Made by a program: the position numbers and the translations under genes. This document shows, piece by piece, positions 32,040 to 41,193 of a stretch of DNA of 64,000 bases. The DNA is taken from assembly GCF_900094625.1 (NCBI RefSeq), contig NZ_FMAJ01000013.1, positions 62,001 through 126,000 of the forward strand, read 5' to 3'. The notes below the pieces were generated by a model, which ran no database searches, had not been told where the DNA came from, and saw nothing but the letters and a program-made list of their open reading frames with translations. Numbering within the stretch: the first letter of the stretch is position 1; each line of letters opens with the position of its first letter. This DNA comes from Rhizobium aethiopicum (GTDB taxonomy: Bacteria > Pseudomonadota > Alphaproteobacteria > Rhizobiales > Rhizobiaceae).

Positions 32040-33320
32040 TCATCCGCGATCCTCGGTCACAAGTATTTTGTCCACGCGCCTTCCGTCGAGATCGATGACC
32101 TCGAAGCGCCACCCATCTCTCGTGAAGCTCTCCCCCAATTCCGGCAGATGTTTCAGCTCCTCCAGCACCAGGCCGGCTACAGTCTGATATTCGAGATCGT
32201 CGTCGAGCTTGAGATTCAGGAACTCGGCGAATTCGTCGATCGGCGTCCAGCCGGATACGAGATAGGAACCGTCGTCTCGACGCGCGATGGCCTGCTCGTC
32301 GACCGGACCCTCCTGGAGCGCGCCCATGATCGCTTCTAGAATGTCGCCAGACGAAACAATCCCCTCGAAATGGCCGTACTCATCAAACACCAGCACCATG
32401 TGAACAGGCGATTTCCTGATCGCTTCGATCACGCTGGTGGCGGTTGCAAGGTCCGAAACGACCGGAACGTCCTGCGTCAGAGCCTTGATGTCGGCGCTGC
32501 CGTGTTCGGACATCGAGTCGTAAAAATCCTTGACCGGAAGGATGCCGATCACCTCGTCGGAACTGCCTTTGCGAACCGGCAACCGAGACCGTTTTGTCCG
32601 GTGCAGCTGCGCCCGGATTTCATCGAGGCTGTCGTCGATATCGATAATTTCAACATCCCGCCGCGGCGTCATCAGCGCCCGGGCGGTGCGGTCCGCCAGC
32701 CGCATGACGCCTGAGATCATCGCGGACTCCTCGCTTTCGATGACACCCGCCGACTGCGCCTCGGCCAGAACGGTCTTGATCTCTTCGTCGGAGACGTTGT
32801 CGCCAACTTTTCCTGTTTGGCCGAGCAGCTTGAGCACAAGATTTCCCGAGGCGTTCAGAAGCCAGACGAGCGGCAACGCAATTTTTGAAAGGACTGCCAT
32901 TGCGGGTGCGACCCTCGCCGCAACCGCTTCGGGTTCGCGCAATGCGATCTGCTTTGGAACAAGTTCGCCGACGATCAGGGAAAGATAGGTGATTGCAACG
33001 ACGACGGAACCGACGCCAATGGCGTCGGCGGCAGTCGACGACACGCCCTGAGCTTCCAGCCATCCGGCCAGGCGGCCCCCGAGCGTGGCGCCTGAGAAAG
33101 CACCGGAGAGAACGCCGACCAGCGTGATGCCGATCTGAACGGTGGAGAGAAAGCGACCGGGCGTTTCGGCAAGTTTGATTGCTTGAGCTGCACCCTTGCT
33201 CCCATTGTCGGAGAGAACCTTCAGGCGGGCCGTTCGAGAAGACACGACGGCGAGCTCAGACATGGCGAGCACACCATTCAGGATGGTGAGAAACGCCACA
33301 ATTCCAATTTCCAGAAACAC
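32040..33320 (-). CDS. Hemolysin C/CorC-type membrane protein (CNNM plus CBS domains)
   Basis: A 426-residue inner-membrane protein. Order: DUF21/CNNM membrane domain with three or four helices (residues 1-170, with EL(V/A)...VGELVPKQIAL), two CBS domains (about 195-320; MTPRRDVEIIDIDDSLDEI and SPVHMVLVFDEYG), and a C-terminal CorC/HlyC domain ending in VTEDRG. Homologues take part in Mg/Co homeostasis or ion transport; the hemolysin name is historical. Start ATG 33320. No signal of co-regulation except that tam follows in the same direction. Confidence 0.92.
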   Translation of the reverse strand: MFLEIGIVAFLTILNGVLAMSELAVVSSRTARLKVLSDNGSKGAAQAIKLAETPGRFLSTVQIGITLVGVLSGAFSGATLGGRLAGWLEAQGVSSTAADAIGVGSVVVAITYLSLIVGELVPKQIALREPEAVAARVAPAMAVLSKIALPLVWLLNASGNLVLKLLGQTGKVGDNVSDEEIKTVLAEAQSAGVIESEESAMISGVMRLADRTARALMTPRRDVEIIDIDDSLDEIRAQLHRTKRSRLPVRKGSSDEVIGILPVKDFYDSMSEHGSADIKALTQDVPVVSDLATATSVIEAIRKSPVHMVLVFDEYGHFEGIVSSGDILEAIMGALQEGPVDEQAIARRDDGSYLVSGWTPIDEFAEFLNLKLDDDLEYQTVAGLVLEELKHLPELGESFTRDGWRFEVIDLDGRRVDKILVTEDRG

Positions 33321-33734
33321 AGGGACCCTATTCGTTGAGGTTTTGATACCGCATAAGGTGAGGCGGCGGGGCTTTCGCAGAGACGCTATATATGCGCATC
33401 ACCCATCGGCAAAGCTTTCTGTGAGCCCGGCTGGGTGCGAGGCGAGGCAGACATCGTCACACCGTTTACAACAGGCGCCGGTATCTTCTGCGGCGGCTTT
33501 CCGGTTTGACCGGGCGGAGCTTGTACTGGATGGGTCGCTATCAGGCATGGCGCAATTTTGGCGGTGAAATAGGCCCGGCGCAAGAGGCGCTGGGCGAATT
33601 CCTTATAGCGCCTTGATGTGACAGTTTCGAAAAATGGCGGCAAACATGCCTTCCGGCGGGGAATTTCAGGGGAATTCGCATTCATGCGTGATGCCGAAGA
33701 CGCAAGAACGTTCCGGCATCACGCTCTCAAAATG
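33321..33734. other. Intergenic stretch with no clear gene
   Basis: I see no gene with a family match or ribosome site here. A reading frame on the - strand (33386-33685) has odd composition and no start signal. A strong hairpin lies at 33686-33724. The left end should hold the CorC-like promoter. Confidence 0.5.
33686..33724 (-). terminator. 11-bp stem-loop after the cupin gene
   Basis: GCGTGATGCCG pairs with CGGCATCACGC over 17 loop bases (which contain the palindrome GAACGTTC). It starts 10 bases after the cupin stop. No T-run follows, so termination would be partial or rho-assisted. Confidence 0.55.
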
Positions 33735-34199
33735 TCAGGCCGCCAGAATGGTGATCCCATAAGCATTGGCAGCGGCCGTCATTCGGGCGATGGTCTCAGG
33801 CGAGGGGGCTTTCAGCGGCTCGCTCGTGCCTTCGGCTTCGATGAATTCGGCCATGTCGCGATCGACGATCGCCGAGAACACCGCCGGAACGGGCCCAGGA
33901 TTGGCATAGCCGTGCACCATGAACGGTGGGATGGTGACGATGTCACCGGCGCCGGCCTCGATTTCTTCGAGGCCGCTGTCGGTCAGCCGCCAGATCGTCA
34001 GACGGCCCTCGAGGATGCGGAACACCTCCGGGCTTGCATGCGCATGTTTCGGCGTCCGGCTGCCTGGCGGCACGGTGACGTCGAAGATGTTGAGCCAGGT
34101 TCCGCGTATACGGACTTGTCGTTCGATGCGGTCGCCGAGCACGAAAAAGCGCTTTGCTTCTTCTCCGGCAGGCTTTGTCACAAATGAGTTGGACATCAT
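33735..34199 (-). CDS. Cupin-domain protein
   Basis: A 154-residue single-cupin protein. Motif 1 is KHAHASPEVFRILEG (metal-binding His-His-Glu-like) and motif 2 is PPFMVHGYANPG. The length and tail (SPETIARMTAAANAYGITIL) resemble quercetinase-like or regulatory cupins of unknown role. The start ATG follows AAGAAGAAAGAGAC. Upstream on the same strand there are only decayed genes. Confidence 0.8.
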   Translation of the reverse strand: MMSNSFVTKPAGEEAKRFFVLGDRIERQVRIRGTWLNIFDVTVPPGSRTPKHAHASPEVFRILEGRLTIWRLTDSGLEEIEAGAGDIVTIPPFMVHGYANPGPVPAVFSAIVDRDMAEFIEAEGTSEPLKAPSPETIARMTAAANAYGITILAA

Positions 34200-34213
34200 G
34201 TCTCTTTCTTCTT

Positions 34214-34473
34214 CTTAGCGAGGCTTTTCTTGTAGGCGCCTTCTTGCCGGCGCAGCCGTTAGACCTTTGCGCCGCCTTTGGCAACCGCCCCGTTGCCGGG
34301 GACAAGATCGGCGGATGGCTTCGGCGCCGGATATGGCTGATGGAGCCGTCGCGGCGGATATCGGTGCGGCGGGCCGTTTCCGCAAGGTCCCTGATCCAGG
34401 GCGGCCTGCGTGAAAATGACACGGCCTGCCGCCGCCTTGATGATCCTGCGGCCGGCTCGCCGCGATGGGCGCG
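34214..34473 (-). pseudogene. Possible remnant of a site-specific recombinase C-terminus
   Basis: Two frames of the - strand carry pieces such as RRAGRRIIKAAAGR and IRDLAETARRTDIRRDGSIS, followed by HIRRRSHPPILSP. They resemble, in order, the small C-terminal HTH region of rhizobial recombinase-type proteins (pattern: RDLAE..RTD.SYISHIIRLSFLSP). The frame breaks between the pieces. The match is by eye and from memory. Confidence 0.3.
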
Positions 34474-34794
34474 TCACACATACCATTCGAGCGCGTGCAA
34501 CGGCTCATCACGTAATTGGGCCAAACCAGCAAATGTCATTGCTTCAAACGCAGCGCCCTCAATGGTCAGGCCTGCCGGAACATCGTTTGGTGTGAAGTTC
34601 GATAAAACCCACGTGGGTAAGCCCGCTGCCTTCATGATGAAAAGCACCTTCACGAAGTCCTGCGGGTCGGCGGGCGCTATTCCCTCAAGATCGTGTCACT
34701 CATCAAACCACGGCCATGGTCCGCGCACCGTCTTGTCATCCGCTCGGATCAAGCACCAGAAACCAGCGTGTCGATTTCGGCCGATCCTGTCCGA
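34474..34794 (-). pseudogene. Decayed ORF with in-frame stop
   Basis: On the - strand one frame reads NRHAGFWCLIRADDKTVRGP, then WPWFDE, a TGA stop (34696-34698), HDLEGIAPADPQDFVKVLFI, and continues protein-like to a TGA at 34474-34476 (ending LRDEPLHALEWYV). No start codon precedes the first part. Amino-acid composition is that of a real protein. I do not know the family. The 3' portion from ATG 34635 alone would encode 53 residues. Confidence 0.5.
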
Positions 34795-34836
34795 TTAAGA
34801 CGGAGCGCCGTGAGCCAGGTCAAAGGAGAGACAAGT

Positions 34837-35049
34837 ATGGCTGCCACTATGCATTCCGAACAAGTCGAACTACGGTCGCCGCGTGTCGTGCGCACTTTAC
34901 AGGCCGTTTGGATGCTGCTGAAACATCAGCGAAGGTACCGCCGAAGCTTGAGCGAGCTCTCGCGGTTTAATTCTCGCCTGCTCCGTGACATCGGCTTGGC
35001 GCCCCCAGAGTCTCCACTGGAAAGATCGGAGAATGACCTCTCCACCTAG
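34837..35049 (+). CDS. DUF1127 small protein
   Basis: A 70-residue basic protein. The DUF1127 pattern is RRSLSELSRFNSRLLRDIGL in the C-terminal half, with an arginine-rich core. ATG 34837 follows AAAGGAGAG. Proteins of this family are abundant in rhizobia, and some bind RNA and affect phosphate and sRNA metabolism; short members lack the long N-terminus. This one has a short extension (MAATMHSEQVELRSPRVV). A specific role is not known. Confidence 0.85.
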   Translation: MAATMHSEQVELRSPRVVRTLQAVWMLLKHQRRYRRSLSELSRFNSRLLRDIGLAPPESPLERSENDLST

Positions 35050-35264
35050 ACGATCAGAGTGCTGGAACGAGAATCCGTCCACGATTGCTGACCCGCCGGT
35101 ATGAGTGCGTTTGCCTTTAGCTGCGCCGTTTCATGTCGCCCCTCTTCCTCTAGTCGCCGCATCCCGGCGAGAGGGAATGCAGTCGTTCTCATGCATTATT
35201 TTGCTCTTTGTCGATTCGCGGTGTTCAACTGCGACTAATATCGGCAGCACCATGGAGGAACCGG

Positions 35265-35612
35265 ATGCGCTACCTTTGTCTCTTCTACATCGATCAAACA
35301 CTTGCCGATGCCGCCAGCAAGGAGGAATGGGCCGAGATCGACCGGCAGTCCTTGGCTTCCAATGAAGAACTCCAACGATCAGGCCACTATCTCGCCTCCA
35401 ACGCTCTTGCCGACCCAAAGACCGCAAAGACATTGCGCGTTCGGGCCGGCAAGGCAAGTTGGACCGACGGGCCCTTCGCAGAGACCAAGGAGCATCTGGG
35501 TGGCTTCCTGCTCATCGAAGCGAAGAACCTTGCGGAGGCAATGGAGATCGCGGTGCGGGACCCGCTCGCTCGGATGGGGGCGATCGAGGTGCGCGAGACC
35601 GCCGGCTTTTAG
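35265..35612 (+). CDS. YciI-family (DGPF domain) protein
   Basis: A 115-residue protein with the signature SWTDGPFAETKEHLGGFL, typical of the DGPF/YCII group of small ferredoxin-fold proteins, often found beside sigma factors. ATG 35265 follows GGAGGAACCGG. A likely DIM helper or dismutase-like enzyme of unknown substrate. No sigma factor adjoins here. It converges on the polyol operon 79 bases before its last gene. Confidence 0.88.
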   Translation: MRYLCLFYIDQTLADAASKEEWAEIDRQSLASNEELQRSGHYLASNALADPKTAKTLRVRAGKASWTDGPFAETKEHLGGFLLIEAKNLAEAMEIAVRDPLARMGAIEVRETAGF

Positions 35613-35690
35613 AGTCGAGGTGTCCGGGCAAGATCAATGAGGTAGGGGAGAGCAACAGGTCGCCCGCGGAGGAAAACACTGGGGCTATAC

Positions 35691-36419
35691 CTACACGTCG
35701 AAATTTGTCGGCAAGACAATCATGTCCCGGATCGTGACGTTTCGCGGGCGGGTCAGCATGAAGATGATAGCATCGGAGACCTCTGAGGGTTCGATCAGAC
35801 TGCCATTGGCTTTTGCCTTTTCAAGGTTTTCTGCGGGCCAATCGGCAAGCAGAGCGGAAACGACCGGGCCGGGCGACACCTGGCTGACCCTGATGCCGTG
35901 ATTTTTCAACTGCCGGCGCATGATCTGGACGAAACTGGTAATCGCCCATTTGGAGCTGGAATAGACCGGCTCCCATTGGATCGGCGCATGGCCGGCTACT
36001 GAGCAAGTGACCAAAATGTCCCCGGTCCCGCGTTCGATCATATGCGGAGCGATGTCGCGGACGTTCTTCATGACGGCGTTCACGTTGAGATTCAGCATCC
36101 GATCGATTGCCGCGGTATCGGTATCGATAAGATCCCCGCCAATGTAGGACCCTGCATTGCAGTGCAGGATGTCGAGGTGATCGACCTTTGCCAGGATTTC
36201 CGGCACCATGGCCGCACAACTTGCGGCGTCCAGAAGATCGGTGACCTGCATGACTACGGCGTCGCCGAACTCGGCAGCGTACGTTTCCAGCGCCTGTCTG
36301 TTATAGTCGACCATCACGACCTTGGCGCCGGCATCGACCAGGGCACGGGTCGTCGCCAGCCCGATACCGGAAGCTGCGCCGGTTACCGCAGCGATCTTTC
36401 CTTCGAGTAGTTTAGTCAT
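35691..36419 (-). CDS. Short-chain dehydrogenase, ribitol 2-dehydrogenase-like
   Basis: A 242-residue SDR. The cofactor motif is TGAASGIG (residues 14-21), the catalytic Ser-Tyr-Lys set is present (SVAG, YSSSK), and NAG follows a beta strand. It aligns from memory along its length with Klebsiella ribitol 2-dehydrogenase, including WEPVYSSSKWA, GPVVSALLADWP and the end RDMIVLPTNFDV. Expected reaction: ribitol to D-ribulose with NAD, or a related polyol. Last gene of the polyol operon, 23 bases after the preceding SDR. Confidence 0.82.
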   Translation of the reverse strand: MTKLLEGKIAAVTGAASGIGLATTRALVDAGAKVVMVDYNRQALETYAAEFGDAVVMQVTDLLDAASCAAMVPEILAKVDHLDILHCNAGSYIGGDLIDTDTAAIDRMLNLNVNAVMKNVRDIAPHMIERGTGDILVTCSVAGHAPIQWEPVYSSSKWAITSFVQIMRRQLKNHGIRVSQVSPGPVVSALLADWPAENLEKAKANGSLIEPSEVSDAIIFMLTRPRNVTIRDMIVLPTNFDV

Positions 36420-36442
36420 CGTCTTGTCTCACCTTTTGATTT

Positions 36443-37171
36443 TCAGACAGCAAGGAAGCCGCCATCGACTGGCAGTACTGCACCAGTGATCATCGGGGCG
36501 TCCTCTGAAATAAGCAGTGCGATCGAGCGCGCGACATCGTCGACCGCAGCGAAACGCGCCATCGGGTGGCGAACGATCATCGGGTCACGTTTGGAAGGCT
36601 CGGACCACGCCTTCGCGGCAAGCTCCGTCATAGTAACCGTAGGCGCCACTGCATTGACCCGGATTCCGTAGGCGCCGAGCTCCTTGGCCATGACACGTGT
36701 CGCGCCTTCCAATCCCGCCTTCGATGCGGCGTAAGCCACGTGATCCACGAAACCCCGATGTCCGGCGATCGAGGTCACATTCACGATCGTACCGCCGCCG
36801 CCGTCTGCAATGCGAGCCCGCGCGAACTCCTGCGCACAAATCAGCGCAGCCCGCAGGTTGATGCCGAGGACCTGCTCATAGCCCTCCTCTGTCATATCGA
36901 TGACGCTTTCAAGCACGTTGGTTCCCGCGCAATTGATCAGCGCGTCTGCCAGTCCCGCCTTCTTCATGGCGGCGCGTGCTGCTGCATTGTCGGCGAGATT
37001 GACTGATATTACCGTCGCGCCGAACTTTGCCGCAAGATCATCCAGATCGGCCTGCGTACGCGATAAGGCTACGATTCGTGCGCCACGGTGGGTGAGCAGT
37101 TCAACGCAGGCCCGACCGATACCCTTGCCAGCACCGGTGATGATTACCGTTTTTCCTGTAAAGTCCGACAT
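36443..37171 (-). CDS. Short-chain dehydrogenase, L-xylulose-reductase-like
   Basis: A 242-residue classical SDR: cofactor motif TGAGKGIG, NCAGT (in place of NNAG), catalytic Ser in VTSIAG, and YAASK. The pattern INLRAALICAQEFAR and the end ITGAVLPVDGGFLAV resemble mammalian-type L-xylulose/dicarbonyl reductases. The start ATG 37171 follows GGAAGGATCAACC. In the operon it would act on a ketose/polyol pair. The true substrate must be tested. Confidence 0.85.
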   Translation of the reverse strand: MSDFTGKTVIITGAGKGIGRACVELLTHRGARIVALSRTQADLDDLAAKFGATVISVNLADNAAARAAMKKAGLADALINCAGTNVLESVIDMTEEGYEQVLGINLRAALICAQEFARARIADGGGGTIVNVTSIAGHRGFVDHVAYAASKAGLEGATRVMAKELGAYGIRVNAVAPTVTMTELAAKAWSEPSKRDPMIVRHPMARFAAVDDVARSIALLISEDAPMITGAVLPVDGGFLAV

Positions 37172-37196
37172 GGTTGATCCTTCCGATGCCTGTTGC

Positions 37197-38267
37197 TCAG
37201 AACGGGAGTCTTTGCTCGGTTTGCTTGTCGAACACATGAGCCGCGGCAGGATCGACATCGAGCCGTATCCTGTCGCCCGGCTTCAGCGCGTGGCGCTCGC
37301 GAAAGGCGCACAAGACCCGCTTACCCGCCAATTGGACCGCCAGCAGAATTTCGGCCCCCGTCGGCTCGATCAACTCGACAGTTGCCGGTACACCCGCATC
37401 GCCGTTCGACAGTATCCACTGGTCAGGACGTACCCCGTATATCACCTCCTGGCCGTTGCTCGCCCGCGTGCCTTGTGGAAGGGGAAGGGCCGAGCCTTCA
37501 GCGAGCCGCGCTGAGTTCAAAGAGAGATCGATTGTGGCCGGTAGCATGTTCATCGCCGGCGATCCGATGAAGCCGGCGACGAAGGTATTTGCCGGCCTGT
37601 CGTAAAGCTCCAGTGGCGCACCGATCTGCTCCACCTTGCCGTCGCGAAGCACGACAATGCGGTCCGCCATTGTCATGGCTTCAATCTGGTCATGCGTGAC
37701 ATACACGGAAGTAGCGCCGAGGCGCTGGTGAAGAGCTTTGATCTCCGAACGCATATCTACGCGCAACGCGGCGTCCAGGTTTGACAGCGGCTCGTCGAAA
37801 AAGAACGCCTTCGGGCGGCGAACCATCGCGCGCCCCATGGCAACACGCTGCCGCTGGCCTCCGGAGAGCGCCTTCGGATATCGGTCGAGATAGGGCGTAA
37901 GCCGCAACATCTCGGCAGCCTTGTCGACCTTGGCGTTGCGATCCGCAAGATTCTCGCCGCGCAATTTAAGTGCGAAGGCCATGTTCTCCCGAACGGTCAT
38001 ATGCGGATAGAGCGCGTAGTTCTGGAACACCATCGCCACGTCACGGTCCTTGGCGGCGATGTTGTCGATGCGATTTCCGCCAAGGTTGATCGTGCCGCCG
38101 GTGATCTCCTCAAGGCCGGCAAGCGACCGCAGCAGCGTGGATTTGCCGCAACCGGAGGGACCGACCAGTACGACGAACTCACCGTCGGCTATATCGAACG
38201 AGATGTTGCGCAGTGCGTGATAGGGGCCGTAATGCTTGTCGACCTTGTCGAGCTCAATCGTCGCCAT
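37197..38267 (-). CDS. Sugar ABC transporter ATPase (UgpC/MalK type)
   Basis: A 356-residue ATPase with Walker A GPSGCGKST, signature LSGGQRQR, Walker B AFFFDEPLSNLD, and a C-terminal TOBE/OB region that in UgpC/MalK binds regulators. It serves the permeases and receptor at the other end of the operon. It lies between two SDR genes, so transport and oxidation genes are interleaved. Confidence 0.94.
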   Translation of the reverse strand: MATIELDKVDKHYGPYHALRNISFDIADGEFVVLVGPSGCGKSTLLRSLAGLEEITGGTINLGGNRIDNIAAKDRDVAMVFQNYALYPHMTVRENMAFALKLRGENLADRNAKVDKAAEMLRLTPYLDRYPKALSGGQRQRVAMGRAMVRRPKAFFFDEPLSNLDAALRVDMRSEIKALHQRLGATSVYVTHDQIEAMTMADRIVVLRDGKVEQIGAPLELYDRPANTFVAGFIGSPAMNMLPATIDLSLNSARLAEGSALPLPQGTRASNGQEVIYGVRPDQWILSNGDAGVPATVELIEPTGAEILLAVQLAGKRVLCAFRERHALKPGDRIRLDVDPAAAHVFDKQTEQRLPF

Positions 38268-38333
38268 GTGTCAATCCTTAGTCAGTTGTGGCGGCATGGC
38301 CGCCGATCATTCGGGACGGGTCCACGGGCAGCT

Positions 38334-39104
38334 TCACCATGAGGTGTATCCTGCATCGGCAACGACGATGCTGCCGGTCATCAGGCTGGCGGCATCGGAG
38401 GCCAGGAACAGGACGACAGACGCAATTTCCTCGACTTCGCCCATGCGCTTCATCGGCGTCATGTACATCCAGTCCTTGTCCCACCCGGTGCTCTCGACCG
38501 CGCTCTTCGTCATGTCCGTCGCGATATAGGTCGGCGCGACGGCGTTGACGCGCACGCCCCGCTCGGCCCATTCGGCGGCAAGCGACTTCGTCACCATGTG
38601 AACGGCACCCTTGGAGGCGTTATAACCAGCTTGCGGCTGCGGCCGGTTGGCGATGATGCCGGACATGGAACCGATATTGACGATAGAGCCCTTGCCCGCC
38701 TTCAGCATCAGGTTTCCGAAAGCGCGATTGCTCCAGAACACGCCGTTGAGGTTCACGTTCAGGACTCTGAGCCAATCCGCATCTGACATCTCCTCCGCCG
38801 GGCTGTGCGAAGCGATGCCGGCATTAGCGACCAGAATGTCCACGCGACCAAGCTTGGTCGCGATCGCCGCCGCGACACGGTCGGTTTCGGCGGAATCGGT
38901 CACGTCCAGACGAATGAATTCGGCCTTTCGCCCCATCGCGGCGAGCTTCGAGACGGCCGACTGACCAAGTTCTTCATCAAGATCAGTCAGCACGACATGC
39001 GCGCCCGCTTCCGATAGGGCATCAGCGCAGGCATAGCCGATGTTGCGCCCCGCGCCGGTGACGACCGCCACTCTTCCACTGAGATCCAGCTTCCGCAGGT
39101 ACAT
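38334..39104 (-). CDS. Short-chain dehydrogenase, galactitol 2-dehydrogenase-like
   Basis: A 256-residue SDR. The cofactor motif is TGAGRNIG, followed by NAGIA, catalytic GSMSG and YNASK. From memory it resembles Rhodobacter galactitol 2-dehydrogenase (GMFW/GVFWSNRAFG, SMSGIIANRPQ, DGGYT/DAGYTSW end). The start ATG 39104 follows GGGAG and stands 1 base after the stop of the upstream dehydrogenase gene, so the two are translationally linked. Confidence 0.85.
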   Translation of the reverse strand: MYLRKLDLSGRVAVVTGAGRNIGYACADALSEAGAHVVLTDLDEELGQSAVSKLAAMGRKAEFIRLDVTDSAETDRVAAAIATKLGRVDILVANAGIASHSPAEEMSDADWLRVLNVNLNGVFWSNRAFGNLMLKAGKGSIVNIGSMSGIIANRPQPQAGYNASKGAVHMVTKSLAAEWAERGVRVNAVAPTYIATDMTKSAVESTGWDKDWMYMTPMKRMGEVEEIASVVLFLASDAASLMTGSIVVADAGYTSW

Positions 39105-39105
39105 G

Positions 39106-40146
39106 CTAGCTCCCAAGCTCGATCTGGATCTTCACGGAGGACGGCTTCGGTCGCACGGCGTAATCGAACGCTTCGACAGAATCCTCGAAGGCGTAGGTAT
39201 CGGTGATCAGCGCATCGACATTGATCTGGTTCGATCCCAATAGCGCGACGATGCGCGGGTAGACATGGGCGTAGCGGAACACGTGTTCGATGCGCAGTTC
39301 CTTGGTCTGGGCTGTGACGACGTCGAGCGGGACCGGCTTCAGGGGCATGCCGACAAGGACGATGGCGCCGCCGGGGCAACCATGGTGCGCCGTGTCTGCG
39401 ATCACTTCGGCCGCGCCGGAACATTCGAAAACGACATCGACGCCCCAGCCGTCGGTTTCGCGGGCTATGACACTCTTCAGATCCTGCGAGCGTACGTTGA
39501 CGGTCATGACGGCAGGGCCGAGCCTGCGCGCCACGGCGAGCTTTTCGTCGACGACGTCGGTAACGATAACTCTGGCGCAGCCAGCCGACAGCGCCGCTAT
39601 CGCTGTCACCATGCCGATCGGCCCGGCACCCGTGACCAGCGCGATCGCACCGGGCGTCAGCCTCGCCTTGGAGACTGCTTGAAAGCCTACGGCCAGCGGC
39701 TCGACCATAGCGCCAGCGGCGTAGGAAACGTTGTCCGGAAGCTTAAAGGTAAAGGCCGCCGGGTGGACCACGCTGGGTCTCAGTACGCCGTGGACCGGCG
39801 GCGTCGCCCAGAAGCGCACCGCGGGATCGAGGTTGTAGAGACCCAGCCGCGACGCGCGACTTTGAGGGTCGGGAATGCCGGGCTCCATGCAAACGCGGTC
39901 GCCCACTTTCAGGTTCTGGACCGCGCTGCCGACCTCTTCGATGATGCCGGCGGCTTCGTGGCCGAGGATCATCGGCTCGCGCACAACGAAAGGGCCGATC
40001 GCGCCGTGAGTGTAATAGTGAACGTCTGATCCGCAGACGCCAACGGTTTTGATGGCGATGCGCACGTCGGTGGGACCGAGCGCCTCCTTCGGGTCCAGGT
40101 CGCGCATGCGCAGTTCGTCTTTGCGTTCGAGGACGAGTGATCTCAT
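39106..40146 (-). CDS. Xylitol/L-iditol 2-dehydrogenase (zinc MDR)
   Basis: A 346-residue zinc-dependent medium-chain dehydrogenase of the sorbitol/xylitol type. The catalytic zinc site is CGSDVHYY, GHEAAG and the downstream E; the structural-zinc cysteines are absent, as in sorbitol dehydrogenases (GIPDPQSRASRLGLYNLDP). The nucleotide motif is GAGPIGMV. Converts a polyol to a 2-ketose, for example xylitol to D-xylulose. It overlaps the SDR gene region at its 3' end, within a polycistron. Confidence 0.9.
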   Translation of the reverse strand: MRSLVLERKDELRMRDLDPKEALGPTDVRIAIKTVGVCGSDVHYYTHGAIGPFVVREPMILGHEAAGIIEEVGSAVQNLKVGDRVCMEPGIPDPQSRASRLGLYNLDPAVRFWATPPVHGVLRPSVVHPAAFTFKLPDNVSYAAGAMVEPLAVGFQAVSKARLTPGAIALVTGAGPIGMVTAIAALSAGCARVIVTDVVDEKLAVARRLGPAVMTVNVRSQDLKSVIARETDGWGVDVVFECSGAAEVIADTAHHGCPGGAIVLVGMPLKPVPLDVVTAQTKELRIEHVFRYAHVYPRIVALLGSNQINVDALITDTYAFEDSVEAFDYAVRPKPSSVKIQIELGS

Positions 40147-40150
40147 GTTT

Positions 40151-40354
40151 TCAGCCCTTTCGGATAATGAACACGGCGAGCGCCAGGCAGAGCACCGTCG
40201 CCACCCATAGGGGCAACACGCCCTCCAGGAAGCGCATCCATAGAAGATGCACCAGGATCAGGATCACGACCGAGATGAAGCCCCTGTCGAAGCCGTTGGT
40301 TCGAATAGGCAGGAATCCGTCGCGTTGGGTTTTCTGGGGTTGAACGCCAGCCAT
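40151..40354 (-). CDS. Small membrane protein in the polyol ABC operon
   Basis: A protein of about 67 residues with two predicted membrane helices (GFISVVILILVHLLWM and LPLWVATVLCLALAVFII). It lies 2 bases after a permease gene and 4 bases before the dehydrogenase gene, so it is part of the operon. Small proteins of this kind recur in rhizobial sugar/polyol ABC operons; I do not know the function and do not assign a family name. Start ATG 40354 or 40357. Confidence 0.75.
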   Translation of the reverse strand: MAGVQPQKTQRDGFLPIRTNGFDRGFISVVILILVHLLWMRFLEGVLPLWVATVLCLALAVFIIRKG

Positions 40355-40359
40355 CATCT

Positions 40360-41193
40360 TTACCCTTTCAATGCGCCGAACGTGAGGCCGGTCACGATGT
40401 GCTTCTGGACGAAGCCGAGCACGATTAGGGCCGGGAGCGTGGTCAGGAACGCCATCGCCGCCATCTCGCCCCAGTTCGTTCCGGTGACCGAGACATATTC
40501 AGCAAGCGCTGTCGTCACGGTCCTGGCGTCAGCCGACGACGTTAGGGTCGCTGCGAACAGGTACTCGTTCCACGCGAAAATCCAGGTCAGGATGAAGGTG
40601 ACGGCCAACCCCGGCCGCGCCAGCGGCAGGATGACGTTGGACAGCACCTGGCCGGTTGTCGCACCATCGACCCGCGCCGCTTCGTCAAGTTCCTGCGGAA
40701 TCCCGTCGAGCATGCCCTTCAAGAGCCAGATGGCGAAGGGCAGGTTGAAGACGCAATAGAGCAGGATTAGGCCAATCTTCGTGTCGAACAGCATGAAATC
40801 ACCGAACACGAACCACTTGGTGAACAGCAGGAAGAGCGGCAGCAGAAACACGGCTGGCGGCGCCATGCGGTTGGTGATCAACCAGAAAAACACGTTGTCA
40901 CCGCCGCCGATTTTGTAACGCGACAGCCCGAACGCCGCGAGCAGGCCGAGCGCGCACACCAGCGCTGCGTTCGATGTCGCCACGATCAGCGAATTCCAGA
41001 GATACTGCAGGAAGGTCGAGCTGTTCAGCACCGCCAGGAAATTGTTCCAATAAAGATCGTCTATGAGGAACGACTTCGAATAAAGCTTCACGCGGGGGCG
41101 CATGGAAACTACCAGCATCCACCAGACGGGAAGCAGTGTCAGAATGGTCAGACATACCCAAAGGACGAAGGAGGCTATACCGGAGCGTTTCAT
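40360..41193 (-). CDS. Carbohydrate ABC permease (MalG/UgpE type)
   Basis: A 277-residue permease with six membrane segments; the coupling loop is EAARVDGATTGQVLSNVILP. It overlaps the other permease gene by 4 bases. Transports the polyol into the cytoplasm together with the MalF-type partner. Confidence 0.93.
   Translation of the reverse strand: MKRSGIASFVLWVCLTILTLLPVWWMLVVSMRPRVKLYSKSFLIDDLYWNNFLAVLNSSTFLQYLWNSLIVATSNAALVCALGLLAAFGLSRYKIGGGDNVFFWLITNRMAPPAVFLLPLFLLFTKWFVFGDFMLFDTKIGLILLYCVFNLPFAIWLLKGMLDGIPQELDEAARVDGATTGQVLSNVILPLARPGLAVTFILTWIFAWNEYLFAATLTSSADARTVTTALAEYVSVTGTNWGEMAAMAFLTTLPALIVLGFVQKHIVTGLTFGALKG

Noticed and set aside
33386..33685. 99-codon - strand frame between the cupin and CorC-like genes
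   Set aside because: No ribosome site, no family, and proline/alanine-rich composition usual for chance frames here.
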